A DNA stretch of 64,000 bases from Pezizomycotina sp. ARF18. Lineage: Eukaryota; Ascomycota. Under the pieces are notes generated by a model, which searched no databases, was not told where the DNA came from, and worked only from the letters and a program-made list of their open reading frames with translations. A program made the translations under genes and the position numbers. Positions 1-11,936 of the stretch are shown here, in pieces (positions within the stretch are counted from its first letter, which is position 1; each line of letters opens with the position of its first letter). The stretch spans positions 1 through 64,000 of the forward strand of contig AZLU01000181.1 in NCBI GenBank assembly GCA_002224055.1, in the 5' to 3' direction.

Positions 1-804
1 ATGTATTTCCTACGTTGGTGGCCTCCCATGGCAAGGATTGAAAGCTGCGACAAACAAGCAGAAATATGAGAAGATCTGGCGAAAAGAGCAGACGACTGCT
101 GTGAAAGACCTTTGTGCGGTTTTCCAGGTTAGTTTTCTTTTTTTTTTTCTTTTTTTATAAATTGCAATAGCACTTTGCTGACTTTTCTACGTATTTCAGA
201 TGAGTTTAACCAGTATCTGACCTATGTCGTAACCTGGTTTCGAAGATACTTCCTGATTATGACCATCTGCGAGATCTTTTCACAAAGGCTCTAAGAACAG
301 GTGAAGTAGAGGATGGGGGAATACGATTGGATGAAACTGAATAACGGCAAGGGTGGGGAAGCTCGACACCCTTCTTCTATTCCTATCCGCACCCGACCAA
401 CACAATTTGCCTCGCAGGGAGAGCCCGGCACCTCAACTCCAACACCAGACCCTCCCCAAACAATCAACTTCACTGATCTCGTCTAAAAGATGCTCTGCCC
501 CTCCACCTTCACTCGGCGATGCAGATGAACAAAAAGAGAAAGGACGAACCCGCAGAACGCCCTGCGCTTAAACGACCAAGTAGGACCAGTTGGCCTTGTC
601 AGGACTCCTGCTGGCGGCGGCGCTTGCAACCCGGCAGCCAGCACTCAGGCTCAATTTGTCAATTCCCAAACGAATCTCCCATCAAAGCAGGACGCAAGCA
701 CCTCCCGTAGCCGCTCAACAGCAGCAACAACCACAAGCATCACACAGCAGCGAAACAGCGAACCGAAAAATCTTCTGGCAAAAGTTATGTCCTGCTGTGG
801 TTAA
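1..804 (+). CDS. Casein kinase I, membrane-anchored (YCK-like), 3' part
   Basis: Ser/Thr protein kinase of the CK1 family, cut by the window start. The first exon reads as the end of the kinase domain ([17 protein letters not shown], then a TTAVKDLC stretch). A GT-AG intron at about 128-199 follows, then [10 protein letters not shown] and, across indels, the conserved run that includes [13 protein letters not shown] and the EYDWMK end of the lobe. A Pro/Thr/Gln-rich tail leads to a C-terminus reading [11 protein letters not shown]-stop. A terminal Cys-Cys is the palmitoylation signal of plasma-membrane yeast CK1 isoforms, so membrane attachment is inferred. About eight single-base indels are needed to keep the kinase frame within the first 370 bases, which I attribute to sequencing error. 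The family call is strong; the exact paralogue is not certain. Confidence 0.88.
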
Positions 805-1562
805 ACGTTTGTGCTATTAGTCGCTGTTTCAATATTTTCCTAGAGTTGCCTGCTTTCTGTTCATATATCCTCCCCTGGTTATTAATATCATTTTAATCTT
901 ATACCTTCTCGCGCTCTTCCTTTCCCTTTTCAAACTCTTTTGCTCAGCCTTTCCTCCTTTCTTCGCGATGAATTCTGTATACAAAATCGTCTTCCTTTTC
1001 CTTTTCTCACTTCTTTTCTTTTCTTCTTAGTCCACACCAAAAATGCATTTATATTTGCAGTCTTTCTTCCTTCGAGAACCAAAACGTCATTATGGAATAA
1101 TCTTGTATTCTCTTTTTGGCACCATCATCTAGTACCCAAGAAAATGGAAAAGGATTATATATACTTATTTTTTTTTCTCGTATCGATCTTTGGTTCATTG
1201 CATTTTTGAATTACGAGCTTATATTTCATCTCTTATTATCATCAATACAGCTTATAATAACTGCTTTACGACGGATGAATATCAGCTCCACTACCTCTGG
1301 TTTTTAAAGATATTTTCATCTTTTCTCCTCATTGTTCATATAATTTTTTATATGCTTGTTCAGTATTACTTTTTCTTTTTTTCGTTTCTTCTTTCTCATT
1401 TCCTTAGTTATATACCTGACTTGGACTTCCTTGGGTTTTCTGGAGGACACCTTTGGAGATGTCAGTTGGGTTTACGCGTACAAAAAGATCCCTCAATCAG
1501 AGCAACGATATATAGATATATATATAAAGAAAAAAAGCTCCAAAAACTCGACATTATCCATT
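805..1562. other. Spacer, no gene seen
   Basis: T-rich spacer that should contain the 3' UTR of the casein kinase gene. Short open frames on both strands lack recognisable motifs. Confidence 0.5.
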
Positions 1563-1804
1563 TCATGTCAATTCTTCGAGCAGTTCTTGGTCATATTGGA
1601 TGCGTGTCATGTCAGCAAGCAAATATTCTTCACGTAGTTTTTGATACGTCGTCGCGATATATATAATTGTGCCTTTCGAAGATATCCTATTTCCAATTGC
1701 TGGCCGACATTCTCCATCTTGTATTCCAAGGAAATTTTTCCAACCTTCCAGAACATACAAACACAGATGGTCGTCTGACGTCCTAGTGCTTCCGTAGACC
1801 ACAA
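1563..1804 (-). CDS. Possible small protein or last exon, unassigned
   Basis: The minus strand has two overlapping open frames that together look coding. One contains MENVGQQLEIGYLRKAQLYI and the other continues as ATTYQKLREEYLLADMTRIQ and ends EELT-stop at 1563. A single indel in the TATATATA run between them would join them into a charged, probably helical protein of about 60 residues. I do not recognise a family. The plus strand is also partly open here, so the call is tentative. Confidence 0.3.
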
Positions 1805-1959
1805 TAAGGAAGTATTAACTAATAGTAAATGTAATTATCACTTTAATCTTCATCATTTCCTTTTTTCTTTAAATTTGTTTTCTAGAGTTTGCAGAGAGTA
1901 AAAAATTAATGAAATGATTTACATACAAAAGAAATATTTTTTAAAAAAAAAAAAAAAAA

Positions 1960-2003
<44 letters not shown>

Positions 2004-2645
2004 CAAACAAGCTGTATAAATGCTTAAGTAGTCTGGTAACTCTCAAAGGGCCCAAGGTTATAGCACAATGGTTTTTTTTTTTTTTCGGTGTATAGACGGG
2101 CACGCCGCAGGCGAAGCGATGAATATACTTGCAAAACTTTGGTTTGCCTACAAAGAGAGCTTCTTTCGCGTCGTCGTTAGCTGCAAAAGTTTGTTCGATC
2201 GTGCAGCTAGAATGGAAACCTTTTAATACCAGATACCGTGTTGTTACATACGTTTTAAACACCTTCTTAGGATTACAAAGGTATCACAGAGAAAGATATA
2301 TATTATGAGTATTTGTTTCTCGCTATGACATAATTAAACCAATTTCTAGTTTTAGAAGAAATCAAGTAGGACTTATCTCGTCCAGAACAGTTCTCCGTTA
2401 CGGAAGTGAGACTTTATAACTGATAGGAGAACAAATGCGGGAAAGAAGCTTGGTGAAGAAGGGCCCTCTCCCCTAGCTCTTTATATTACTATTTGATAGT
2501 CTCCTCAGGCGCGACGAACATTTAACAGTGGATATGGAACAGATATTCATCAAGAAAAATGGAGGAAAAAAGAATTTTTAATAACGTTAATAACAGTAGT
2601 AGTCAATAGAATGTACATCGCTTTTTTTGCTTCTTTCCAGCTTTT
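1805..2645. other. Spacer downstream of p24 gene
   Basis: Contains the A-run/G-run tract listed separately and otherwise AT-rich sequence. The minus strand at 2010-2262 has an open frame with some protein-like composition (EALFVGKPKFCKYIHRF), but it runs into the G tract and has no known motif. Confidence 0.4.
1943..2002. repeat. Composite homopolymer A17-G43
   Basis: Seventeen A residues directly followed by about 43 G residues on the plus strand, the longest G run in the window. True length is unreliable because homopolymers are hard to sequence. Confidence 0.85.
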
Positions 2646-3632
2646 CTAGGTGAGTTTCTGCTTTATGAAGAAAGCCCTGAGATGAGACGCTGCCACGCGC
2701 AGGTCAACCCCAGTACCAAAAGCTGCACCAAAGTCCACCGCACGATCCTCGAGTTCAACTATCTCGCTCTGGTCTCTGAATTCGGCTTCACGTTCCTGAA
2801 TTTAAGACAAATTATATGGTCAGCGTTTTCCCGTATCTCCAGGATATATATTAATCCCCACTTCTTCTTTCCGGTTGTTTGGGGGGAGGGAGGGGTCTCT
2901 ACCCTTTGGAAACCTGTTCCCTCCGGATATCCTGCAGCCGGCTGTTAAGATCCTTGACGCGCTGGACGATATCGTTCATCTTCTCCTTATCTTTGCTTCG
3001 ATCTCGGAAGTTTCGCCGATAGCCATGTCGAGGCAGCTTCGTGCCGCCGTGGTGGAGCCGAAGAAAACCAGCCCGCGTTGGATCCGCCGGCGGACGCCAT
3101 GAAGCAGAGGGTGCTCGCCGGACTCGTGGGCCGTGAACGTGAAGCGGCCCTTCGAGCTGCCCTTCTGGTTCACGACGCGGTGGTCGTTGTCGAACGTCTC
3201 CTAATTTTCAATTGACCTCACTTGTTTAGTTTCCCTGTGATCCGAAGGAGGTGATATCTTTCTCTCCCTTTTCGTTCTTGGAAAGAATAATCGAGAAGAG
3301 GGGGCGACCTTACATCGACGGTAATGTGGATGTTGATGCTCTGCGATTCGGAGTACTTGTTCGTCTCGGCATTATAACCCTCGCCCTATAGTGCCCTACC
3401 ACCCCATGAAATCCTTCGCATTAGCAAGACGCGCACATGTTTTAAAAAAAACCACCCGCAGAGAAAATTCTCTAACTTCATATGTGTCCGGTTCTGGTCA
3501 TACCAACGACAAGGGTATCCTTCGGCAGCTCCTCGAAGAAGCATTTTGGCGACGAGCCGTCCAGGTAGAAATATAATGCGTTCGCAGTGGAGTGAGGAGA
3601 GGAATGGCGAGGAGGAATGCCTGCGACAGCAT
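2646..3632 (-). CDS. p24/emp24/gp25L family cargo receptor (alpha/ERP-like)
   Basis: Type I membrane protein that cycles between ER and Golgi in COPII and COPI vesicles. The start at 3632 gives a signal peptide (MLSQAFLLAIPLLT). One indel later comes the mature start ALYFYLDGSSPKCFFEELPK with the conserved GOLD-domain Cys. Later exons give NAETNKYSESQSINIHITV, the GRFTFTAHESGEH strand with its usual distance to the membrane, a coiled-coil (LDMAIGETSEIEAK), and REREAEFRDQSE before the transmembrane helix. The tail ends HLRAFFIKQKLT, with the FF pair used by COPII and lysines near the end. Several indels split the membrane helix between frames. Introns include one after TLVVG and one after HITVD. 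The subfamily is inferred from the LYFYLDG...CFFEE start. Confidence 0.87.
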
Positions 3633-5197
3633 GTTTCGTCTCATTTTCGTTTAAGCTTTCCCTTCGTTTTTTTCGTTGTCCGATCCAATAGCTCTTTTTT
3701 TTTCAATAACTTCTTCTTTCCCTGTCGTTCTATATAGACTTGTCCAATTCCGGCGGGCCCACGAAGGAATGTTAGGAAGTTTCGAGGCCGCGAAAGCTCT
3801 GGAACGTTGGCAGACCGGCGCGTGAAGGTGGATGTGGTGGTCGTAGTAATACGTGACTACGGGGAGAGAGAGAGAAAGAGAGGTTTGTGAGTTTCTTGGG
3901 TTACTAAGATATAACGACCGACCAACCAACAGAGAATGAACCCAATTTGCGTAACTTGTCCAAGTAGTTATCGTGGTTTTGTGGATACGTGAGAACCGGG
4001 TCAGGGTGACTCTGCTATAGGTCTATGTAGCTAGAGATAGGTATGTCTGTACAATACATCAAAATGTAATAAAAAAGGGACTGGGTTCTGGTTTTTTTTT
4101 TGGAACCTCTTAAACTCTCTCTGGACTGAGCTGTCAAGGTGTCCACTTCTCCTCGAAGATATTGGTGCGTGCTGTTTCCGTTTATAGTCAAATCCCAAAG
4201 CCTTTTTCCTTCACTCAACTTCCTTGACTTCAGTTCTCGATCAGAATAATTGGAGGCAGCGCTCAAATCGAGGGCTCATTATTTTATATACCTACTTAAG
4301 TAAGTCTATGAATACATCTACTAGATACCTATCTATTCTTTAAGGGCTTTAGGGATTAAGTGGTCTAAATAAAGAAAAGAGATACTACCAAACCCGTCCA
4401 TTTACGTGATTATATAGATAGTGAGCCTTCGTTAATAAAGTAGTCCCATTATATTTTAGGGAATAAAGAATATAACACATATTAATGGATATTAAATATT
4501 CTGCAGAAGTATACATATTACTTCCTTTCTATGTAAATAATGCATCATAAATGATACATGGTATACTAATGGGTCATATGTAATTCTTCATTTCGAAATA
4601 TATATGATTTTCTTATGTACGAATTCAAGTCTTGTGGTTCCCCTTCAGAATTTTTATTCCACGAGAAGGATCAAAAAAAAAAAAAAAAAAATAATGAAAT
4701 AAGAAAAGAAACTTAAGGTAGTAGATATACAAAAGCCTCGAAATTCGGTAGCTCTCTATATGTATCCAAGAGGAAGCTCTAGGTCTCCGAACGCCAATTG
4801 CCAAAAAAAAAATATCATATGTACATTACAGAGAAAACAGAAGAAAAAGAAGAAAGATAGGGTGTTCTAAATCCATTTCCATTATCACATCATCATCAAG
4901 TGAAAAGAGAAGAAGATGAAAAGGCCAAAAGGAAGGTAGAAAGAAGAGAAAGGATGAGGGAGGTATTACGAAGGCGAGTTAGGTCTGTAAAAGAGCGCGA
5001 TAGTAGAATATCGCAAAGCGGTTTGGGAGAGTAGATTGAAAAGAGCGTAAAACTCGTAGCTTTTCTTCTTTAAAGTATAATCGTGGTAATAACTCCGAGC
5101 CTAATATCAAGCTAATAGTGGTCTTGTAATACGGCGTTTCGGTGAGCAAATGATGACGCCTATAGAATCAAGATTAGAAATAGATCATTAGCAAAAT
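3633..5197. other. Spacer between p24 and PLC-like genes
   Basis: Holds the CT-rich 5' region of the p24 gene (about 3640-3950 on the minus strand) and then AT-rich sequence with short A runs. A minus-strand open frame at 4015-4266 (LSEGKRLWDLTINGNSTHQ) has no recognisable domain. One TACTTAAGTA palindrome lies at 4293-4302. Confidence 0.4.
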
Positions 5198-7295
5198 CTA
5201 TCCCCTCTCTTCTAGCAACTTCGAGGGTTGCAAAAAAAAAAAAAAAAAAGGGGGGGGAAAGAAAGGAAGAAATGGGGTCTCAATCCTCACCTTTTTCCCA
5301 CAGCATCCTCCTTTGTAAGTAACGTTGTTGGCTTTTGCGGCTACCTCGAATACAGATCCGTTGCCGCGATTATAAAAATCCACTAGAAGAAAGTTGGGAT
5401 TTCGTTGCCAAAGTGCTAATATTCTCCCAAAATAATCTTGTTAAATGGATATATCTATTGTGAGGAAGCTTTTCTGTTGACTTACCAGCACAGTCATCGA
5501 CCTGTTTCCCTAGGCTTCCAAATCCTATAATTATAACCCTGGGTTAGCCATGGGCTATTCTAATGCTCTTGTTGGTTTGTGGGTTATAGAAAATATATAT
5601 TATCCGAGAGAAATGTAGACATATTTTATTAGAAGCAACGGTAAACATCAATGACTTACCAGTAACATTATTCGTTTTATTCAGCTGGACCACGTCAGGT
5701 AGCAGAATCGAGTTTCCAGCGACGTCGATATTTACGTCCAGATTATGGTTCGCCAAAATCAAGCGATTCGCTGGGTTATCCTGCTTAGGTGGTCTGTCTA
5801 CATTGCAAGGGAAATGAGGATCCGTCTAGAAAAAATTGTATAAATTAACGATCCAGTTCAAAATAAACATACACTTGGCCGGTAGTTTCTTTCTTATCTC
5901 AAAGGCAATGGTTTGTAATTCTTCCCTTCAAGCAAAGTTGTAATACCAGCACCAAAATATAGGGCAGTGACTTACCTGGCTCATTTTTGTTTCCCACATC
6001 GTACCGTCAAATTCGTCTATGATGTAGTCTACTTTCTTCAGATCTGCCTTGTAGTCCATAAAGATAACAACCTGATGGAACCGTCACTTCATATCAGCAG
6101 CAATCCTTAACATCCTGGGATGATAACGGGCTTGCTCTCACCCGTTGATTCATTAGAATCATTTCACCGAGTGTCGGCCAGTCATGTATCATATAATTGG
6201 CTTTTCCCTTTTTAATTTTCGGTTTGAAGGCAAGTTTTGCCAAACCCGAAGTTTCTAACGGTTCCGTGAAGTTGCGGACATCCTTAAAGTCTCCGTTGCC
6301 GATGAGAAGAGTTACAACCTCAAAAGGGTGAGCCATGAGCCACTTGTACACTATCGAAAAATAGTCTATGGCTGGGCCTGCGTCGAGTATATCGCATGAG
6401 GTATGACAGAAATGAACGACGTTATCCTTCATATGAGTCTGCCCTTGGACTGTCAAAGCAAATAGAAAGTCAGCTTGCGGCCCAGCACCATGCCCCCCCA
6501 AAAAAAAAAAAAAAAAAAAAAAAAAGAAAAAAAAAGAGGGGCAGGAATAGCATGAAGGGGAAGCAGTAATTATAAAGGAAAAGGGAACATACGCATTCGA
6601 ATACCATCATCTAGTTGTTGAGTAACCGTAAGATCTTGGTTACTGGCTAAAAAAAATTATTGTATCGTTAATACATAGCTCGATAATGTTTTAGTATAAA
6701 TAAAGCGATAAAGTTACAGGTTCCTGCCTAGGGACTATACCGGAGTTCTTCTCTTTAGCGAACATGGAATTGTGAGCCCCTACGTTCGTGATGTTGGCGT
6801 AGGATCTTGTGCAAAATTCGAGTTGTAAGTTGCAAGGCTAATTGAGGAAAATAAAGAGAAACATTTCAGTTTTTGAACTACCATAGCGGTACAAAAGGAT
6901 CATGAAGACCTATTTATAAGTAATCTTGTTTCAATACCAACCTGAGTGTTCTTTGGCAGAGCCGACGACGTCTTGGAAACGGTCAAAGTTGTAGCACCAG
7001 TTGGTGAAGATGTCTTTCCGGAGATTATGACGCCGTTGTTCGCTCCTGACGCGCTCGATGCATCTGTAGGCCACGGCGCATCCTCCCAATTGTCTCCAGT
7101 CGCACTAGCAGAGGAACCAGTAGCAGTTGGGACCCATAACGCCCAATCTTCACTGTTTGTACCCGTCAGTATCCAAGGATCGTCGGCAGAATTTAAATCT
7201 GAGTTGTCGTCGTTTTGAGTATCACCCAAGGCTACGTTGTAGAAATTAGACGATAAGAGGAAGGAAAGAGCTAGCTTTGTAGTTATTTGTTTCAT
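5198..7295 (-). CDS. Secreted PLC-like phosphodiesterase (PI-PLC X-type TIM barrel)
   Basis: Predicted extracellular phosphodiesterase of the fungal PLC-like TIM-barrel family. The start at 7295 gives a signal peptide (MKQITTKLALSFLLSSNF), then an acidic Ser/Thr/Gly-rich linker. The barrel begins at LEFCTRSYANITNVGAHNSM, where the GAHNS His is the usual first catalytic residue. Later exons give ASNQDLTVTQQLDDGIRMR, GQTHMKDNVVHFCHTSCDIL, PFEVVTLLIGNGD, NYMIHDWPTLGEMI, VVVFMDYKADLKKVDYIIDE, PHFPCNVDRPP, ANHNLDVNIDVAG, then DFYNRGNGSVFEVAAK and a Cys-Cys pair. About six introns separate them, and nearly every exon reads in one frame. The last boundary is uncertain: after CCGKK either an intron crosses a C8/T18 tract or the protein ends within low-complexity sequence. 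Substrate is unknown; these proteins often lack the Ca-binding residues of true PLC. Confidence 0.88.
5232..5257. repeat. Composite homopolymer A18-G8
   Basis: Eighteen A followed by eight G on the plus strand. It lies at the extreme 3' end of the PLC-like gene, where it confuses the last exon. Confidence 0.8.
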
Positions 7296-9997
7296 TTTTT
7301 TTTTTTTTTGGAAATATGCCAAAAGCTGATAGTAATTGCTCAAAGCTTCCTCTAGCGCCGTTTTCCGCAGCAAAAACTCCCTTGATGTGTCGTATAATTC
7401 GGGATCTTTTTTCGCGAGTAAAAGTAATAAAGAATGATATGTACTAGTTGTTTACTTTATCAACGGCGACGGCGGGTTTGATTACGGATAATATATATAA
7501 CTCTATTACGGAAAAAAAAAAAAATGGATGGGCGATGACGGCAAGGCAGCTAGCTACCATGTAGTAGCGAGATATGAGCTGGCCCATAGAATATTAGAAG
7601 ATGCAGAAGTGTAAAAGAAGTAAAGGAGACTTTACCATTAATTCATAAAGCGCCAACTCGTTCCTTTTTCTTCTCCCTTTTTGTTCCTACCTCTGGCAGA
7701 ATATATTACCTGTGTCTCTGCAAGAAAAGGACCCTGGCAAACCCGGGCGATCGATAATTTATAACGAGAAAAAACAAAAGAAAAAAGGAAAGAAATTGGA
7801 ACTATCTGCCGCCGTTGCATTGAGGCTAAAACTACTCAAAACATCGCATCTACATAACACAGCCCTCGGAGTCTAGATATCTTGACATCGACTGATGTAT
7901 AATATATACCCTTAAAAAAGTCTTTCCTTCCTTCCATCTCTGGGTCGCAATTATTCTTCTTCCTTTTTGTACAGCGCAGAAAATCAAGGATGAAACCCGA
8001 ATTACAGCCACAGCCTCGAGAGGAACCCGGGAGAAAAAAAAAAAAAAAAAAAAAGGAGAGAAAGAAAAAAAGAAAAACTATAATAGCCGCCGGGATTCTC
8101 TTGGTAGCATGCAAAACTTACCACCGCAGGTTAAAGCCCACGAGACAGCGCTGGCATATAGAATGCCTCTTCTCTCAATGTATATCTTTATATATATGTA
8201 TATATCCTTCTTCAACAACAAACGAAAAAGAGATCTTTTCATTTTAACCTTCTTTTAAACGCCCCAAGCGAAACGCAATAGTCGCGCTTAGATATAAAAC
8301 AAACAGGTAAAAAAAACTCTAAACTTGCTCAGCCACTTTTTAACCCTGAAGAGCAAAAGAAAAAGAAAAGAAGAAAAAAAAAGGAAAGAAAAAGCAAATT
8401 TACAAAATAGCTCTCTTTCCTCAGCCCGGTGATCGGGAGCCAAGAAAAATACCTCATTAAAGCTTGAAAAGTGGCCGATTTTGGTTATCAAAGAAGGTCT
8501 TTCCCGGGTTTCTAGAAGAAAAAGAAATATGACGAGAAAAAAAAAAAGAGAGAGAAAGGAAAAGGGTCCGAAGGAGGATCATGATAATTCAAATGTGCAA
8601 ATGCAACACTTACTTATATATCTTCTGCCTTATTTCTCAGATGTTTTTTAGTAGCCTTTTCTTCTCTTTTTCTTCACATGCTCCATCTAGCAAGCAATTT
8701 ATACTAGTTGCTCAGCGCTAAGCTCCCCTCATCTTCTCTTATAAGAAAGTGACATGACATCCTTTTCAGTCTTGCACTGGCAAAATAAAACAACATAGCC
8801 TAGCTTCCTTATCTTGCCTCGTATCCTACATGTCAGTCGTTAGTGAAGAGCGGGGGGAAAGAAAAAGGGAATGAAATGTGAGATTTGTACAAATGAATGT
8901 ACGGAATTGTTTGCTCCCCTGGTAGAAGACGCAGGGCTATGCAAGCCCCGCTCTTTTCCCTTGAACCCCCAATGAAAAGACGTCGCTCTCCCCGACAAAA
9001 TGTCGGGCCTCCCCTGCCAAACCGTTGTCCCCGGTCTGCTAGTTATTCTAGGCTCTTGAAGACACCCCGAAAAAAAAAAAAAAAAAAGAAAATAGGAAAA
9101 AGAAAAAAAATTAGAAAAGGGAAATTCGGAGAGCTACGGATACGGCCGCCAATAAGGTATATGACGTAAAATAAATAAGGGAAAAAAAAAAAAAAAGGGA
9201 CAGCGGATGGCTACCAGGAAGGAAAAATAAGTAGTTGGCTATTAGTAAGTACCTTTTATGCATTAAATCTTTTGGTTGTTACTGCATTTATTTTATTTAT
9301 TTATTGATGTTAGATACAATAAATAATATCCTCTCGTTTTCTTCGGACCACTTTCGTTCATATAGCTAGCAGGGCCCAGGTAAGTTAAAGGAAATACTTA
9401 AAAATTACCTTTGAATTATACCATACAATTCATTGTACAACACTACTTACTGTTTCTATCAAGGAGCATCTACTTAAGCAATCATCTGTATTGAAAGAGA
9501 CGTATATAAGCTCTAAGCGGGTAGTAGCTTATTTGAACGTATCTCTTGGCAATCTACAATTCTCAAACGTATGGCAAGCAATATTAAAAGGAAAGAAAGA
9601 AGTAAGCAATATATCTCTCCCCTTCTTCCCTCTACATGAATTTGTACCTCTGCTTTTTACTTTCACTTATATATATATTCTTGGTAATGTTTTGAATAAA
9701 CATGTGATTCTGTTTACTTTCTTCTCCCTCACGGTAGCTTTGATGTAATAAGAGATTTGATACCAATTCTTGGTGGAATTGGCTTAGTATAGCTTACTTT
9801 ATTCTTCTAGCAACTTGACGAGAGCTATATATAAACCCGCTTATACTTTGCTTCGAAAAGGCGTCTAGAAGCTACCCAGTTCTTCGAGCGCCAGTTGCAT
9901 TACTATCAATTGCTGTCGCTGCTTCTCGGTGCATTATCGACCCCTAAAGTTTTACATCACGTCTATCACCGTTTCCAAACATTTAATTCCTTGAGGT
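7296..9997. other. 2.7-kb spacer, no firm gene
   Basis: AT-rich and homopolymer-rich region holding the upstream sequence of the PLC-like gene. Short open frames (for example plus 8897-9169 and minus 8288-8491) are Lys/Arg- or Phe-rich products of A and T runs. A TATA-like box lies near its right end. Confidence 0.45.
9826..9835 (+). promoter_or_regulatory. TATA-like box
   Basis: TATATATAAA about 165 bases upstream of the ATG at 9998. It supports a plus-strand transcription unit starting here, but such AT motifs are common in the window. Confidence 0.3.
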
Positions 9998-10380
9998 ATG
10001 AGAACGGCCAATTATCCGTTGTCTTCATCTAATGTTATATTTTCCTTAAGGGGGGTTTTTTTTAAAAATAATATATAACCTATATATTAATATGAACAAA
10101 AATATTGTTTTGTAAAGCTTCACCTACTATTAAATTTCTTTTTTAACATTTTCTAGAAACCCCTAGTTCCTAACTTCTTTGCGACATCGCGGGTGAATGA
10201 AGGTAATCAAAAGGGTGCTATATAAGAAGCGGAGGACATTATTTTCGGTGCCCTGATGGTGCCGTACACATCGCCGAGCCGATCGTCACAGATGACGATG
10301 ACAACAGCCAAAATTCCTCCGTGAGCAGCAGCACTACGAGCGCAAACTTACGAGACCTCGCCGAATCGCAACCAGGCTAG
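9998..10380 (+). CDS. Possible short gene, unassigned
   Basis: Starts with MRTANYPLSSSN, then a likely intron ending TTTTCTAG near 10156. Next comes KPLVPNFFATSRVNEGNQKG and, in a shifted frame, DGAVHIAEPIVTDDDDNSQN followed by a Ser/Thr-rich tail ending LAESQPG-stop. The acidic, Ser-rich tail without stops looks coding, but two frame changes are needed. I do not recognise a family. Confidence 0.4.
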
Positions 10381-11434
10381 CAGAACTCAGCGCGTTCATC
10401 TCCATAATATTTGCGATCGTAGTGATGATAGGGTCGACCCACAATAAGCCCGGCTTGACCGATATCTATTTTATCAGGCTGGATTTTTCCCACATTATTC
10501 CTAAAAGCGCTCCCAATGCCGTTCTTAATAAACTCTGGTAAGGACCACTTCTTCGGTACTATCATACAATCGAAAGGACGATGGACGCATGAGGACAAAT
10601 TGAATTAGCTCTGGGGGATCATCAAACAAAAAAAAAAAAGAAAAGAAAAGAAAAGGGGTTCATTTTGTATGAAAAGGAAAATATAATAGCACAAGCTAAC
10701 TTTTTAATAAAAGTCGCTCAATCGCTTGGACTGCGAGACTTCTATCAGGTATAATGACACTCCTACGTAGGCTTTATCTTCAGGTTTCAGTGTGCTAATA
10801 TACTCTTTGATTTGTCGTGGTAGGTTGGACTCTGGGATGGTACTTGTTCACCACTGTATTTTGACATTAAATCATTGGGAAGAAAGCAGGAATTTTACTA
10901 ATATTTGATTAATGAAATAGGTGCGAAGGATATAAAAGGTTACTTCTCCTATTCCTTTCGTATAGTCTCTCCCGAACGAGTACAAGTTATAGAATAAGTC
11001 AGACTGATATGTTTCGAGAGGATTGAACAGTGAAGGGACCACATATTGTTCTACCCCAAAAGGTTGTTTTGGTTCAACCCCGTCCAAATCCTGACCTCCC
11101 AGCTCCTCGCCGGCGCCACCAGTAAGTTTTTCACGCAAGTCCCTGTTATATGAGGCTCGATAGTTCGAATGAATCATACCTTTCTCTTTCTCTTTCAAAT
11201 ACTCACTTTTAAGCAAAATAATAGTCGCTCTTCCTCCAGCTCTCGGAACGGTCCTGATGTGATCAGAATCGTAAGCCACGTGATATTCATTTCTACATTA
11301 CGGAACGGTCTGCATGACCGTGAGTCTTATCTTAGGCTGGACCGTCGTCAAATCCGATGGTACTCCGGAATCGTAGGGATTTTTTCCTTCGTTGGGGCAT
11401 TATTATTCTTTACTGCCGCTAGCGGTCAACAGTA
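10377..11434 (-). CDS. Unassigned coding patches on minus strand
   Basis: Several minus-strand stretches look like exons of one gene. They are HIRTVPRAGGRATIILLK followed by a GTGAGT donor (near 11209), then LTGGAGEELGGQDLDGVEPK with QYVVPSLFNPLETYQSDLFY, then PRQIKEYISTLKPEDKAYVG continuing across an indel as SLAVQAIERLLLKS-stop near 10705. A separate patch, KKWSLPEFIKNGIGSAFRNN to DERAEFC-stop at 10377, may be a further exon or another gene. Composition and lack of stops support coding. No domain is recognised, and exon joining is uncertain because of indels. Confidence 0.4.
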
Positions 11435-11936
11435 ATGTTCATAGCCTTTAGGGCTGTCTTTGAAAGCAACTACGTGGAGTTTCCATCGGTGCGGTAAGTC
11501 TACCATATATGTCAGTGCATATATATGCCCCTAATGCATCCTTTCTGTGAAACGTTTTGCCCTATTATCCTACGAACGCAAAGAAACAAAACAGAGAATC
11601 AATATTGACTAAGAAATGATTATGATGGGAGGAAAAAAACAGTACCTCGCGTCAGCATGTTTGTCTGTATGTGGATAAACGCCATCTCGGCTTAATTAAC
11701 TTCATCTTGGCAGTCTTCTTTATGTTGCTGCGGGATATCCGAACGGAAGATGGCGCGGAAAGTTATAGCAAATAGGGAGAAGAGGAAAGGTGGATGGAAA
11801 TGGCCGTCAGGAAATGATCCGGCGAGGAATCGAGAACGGCAGCAGCCACTACAGCAGCGATCCTATGAGTCCTGGTCTTGAACAGGCTGTTAAACCACCA
11901 TTAACGGATATCCTAAGCCTGAATACCCCGGAATAG
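11435..11936 (+). CDS. Possible small gene, unassigned
   Basis: Begins MFIAFRAVFESNYVEFPSV at a GTAAGT donor near 11494. A likely acceptor (TTGGCAG, about 11713) leads to LLYVAAGYPNGRWRGKL, and across indels to a final stretch SSHYSSDPMSPGLEQAVKPP ending SLNTPE-stop at 11936. It overlaps the upstream end of the minus-strand patch on its left. No family is recognised. Confidence 0.35.

Noticed and set aside
1906-2262. Minus-strand frame with a run of prolines followed by phenylalanines
   Set aside because: The Pro and Phe runs are translations of the G43 and A17 tracts; no domain or splice support.
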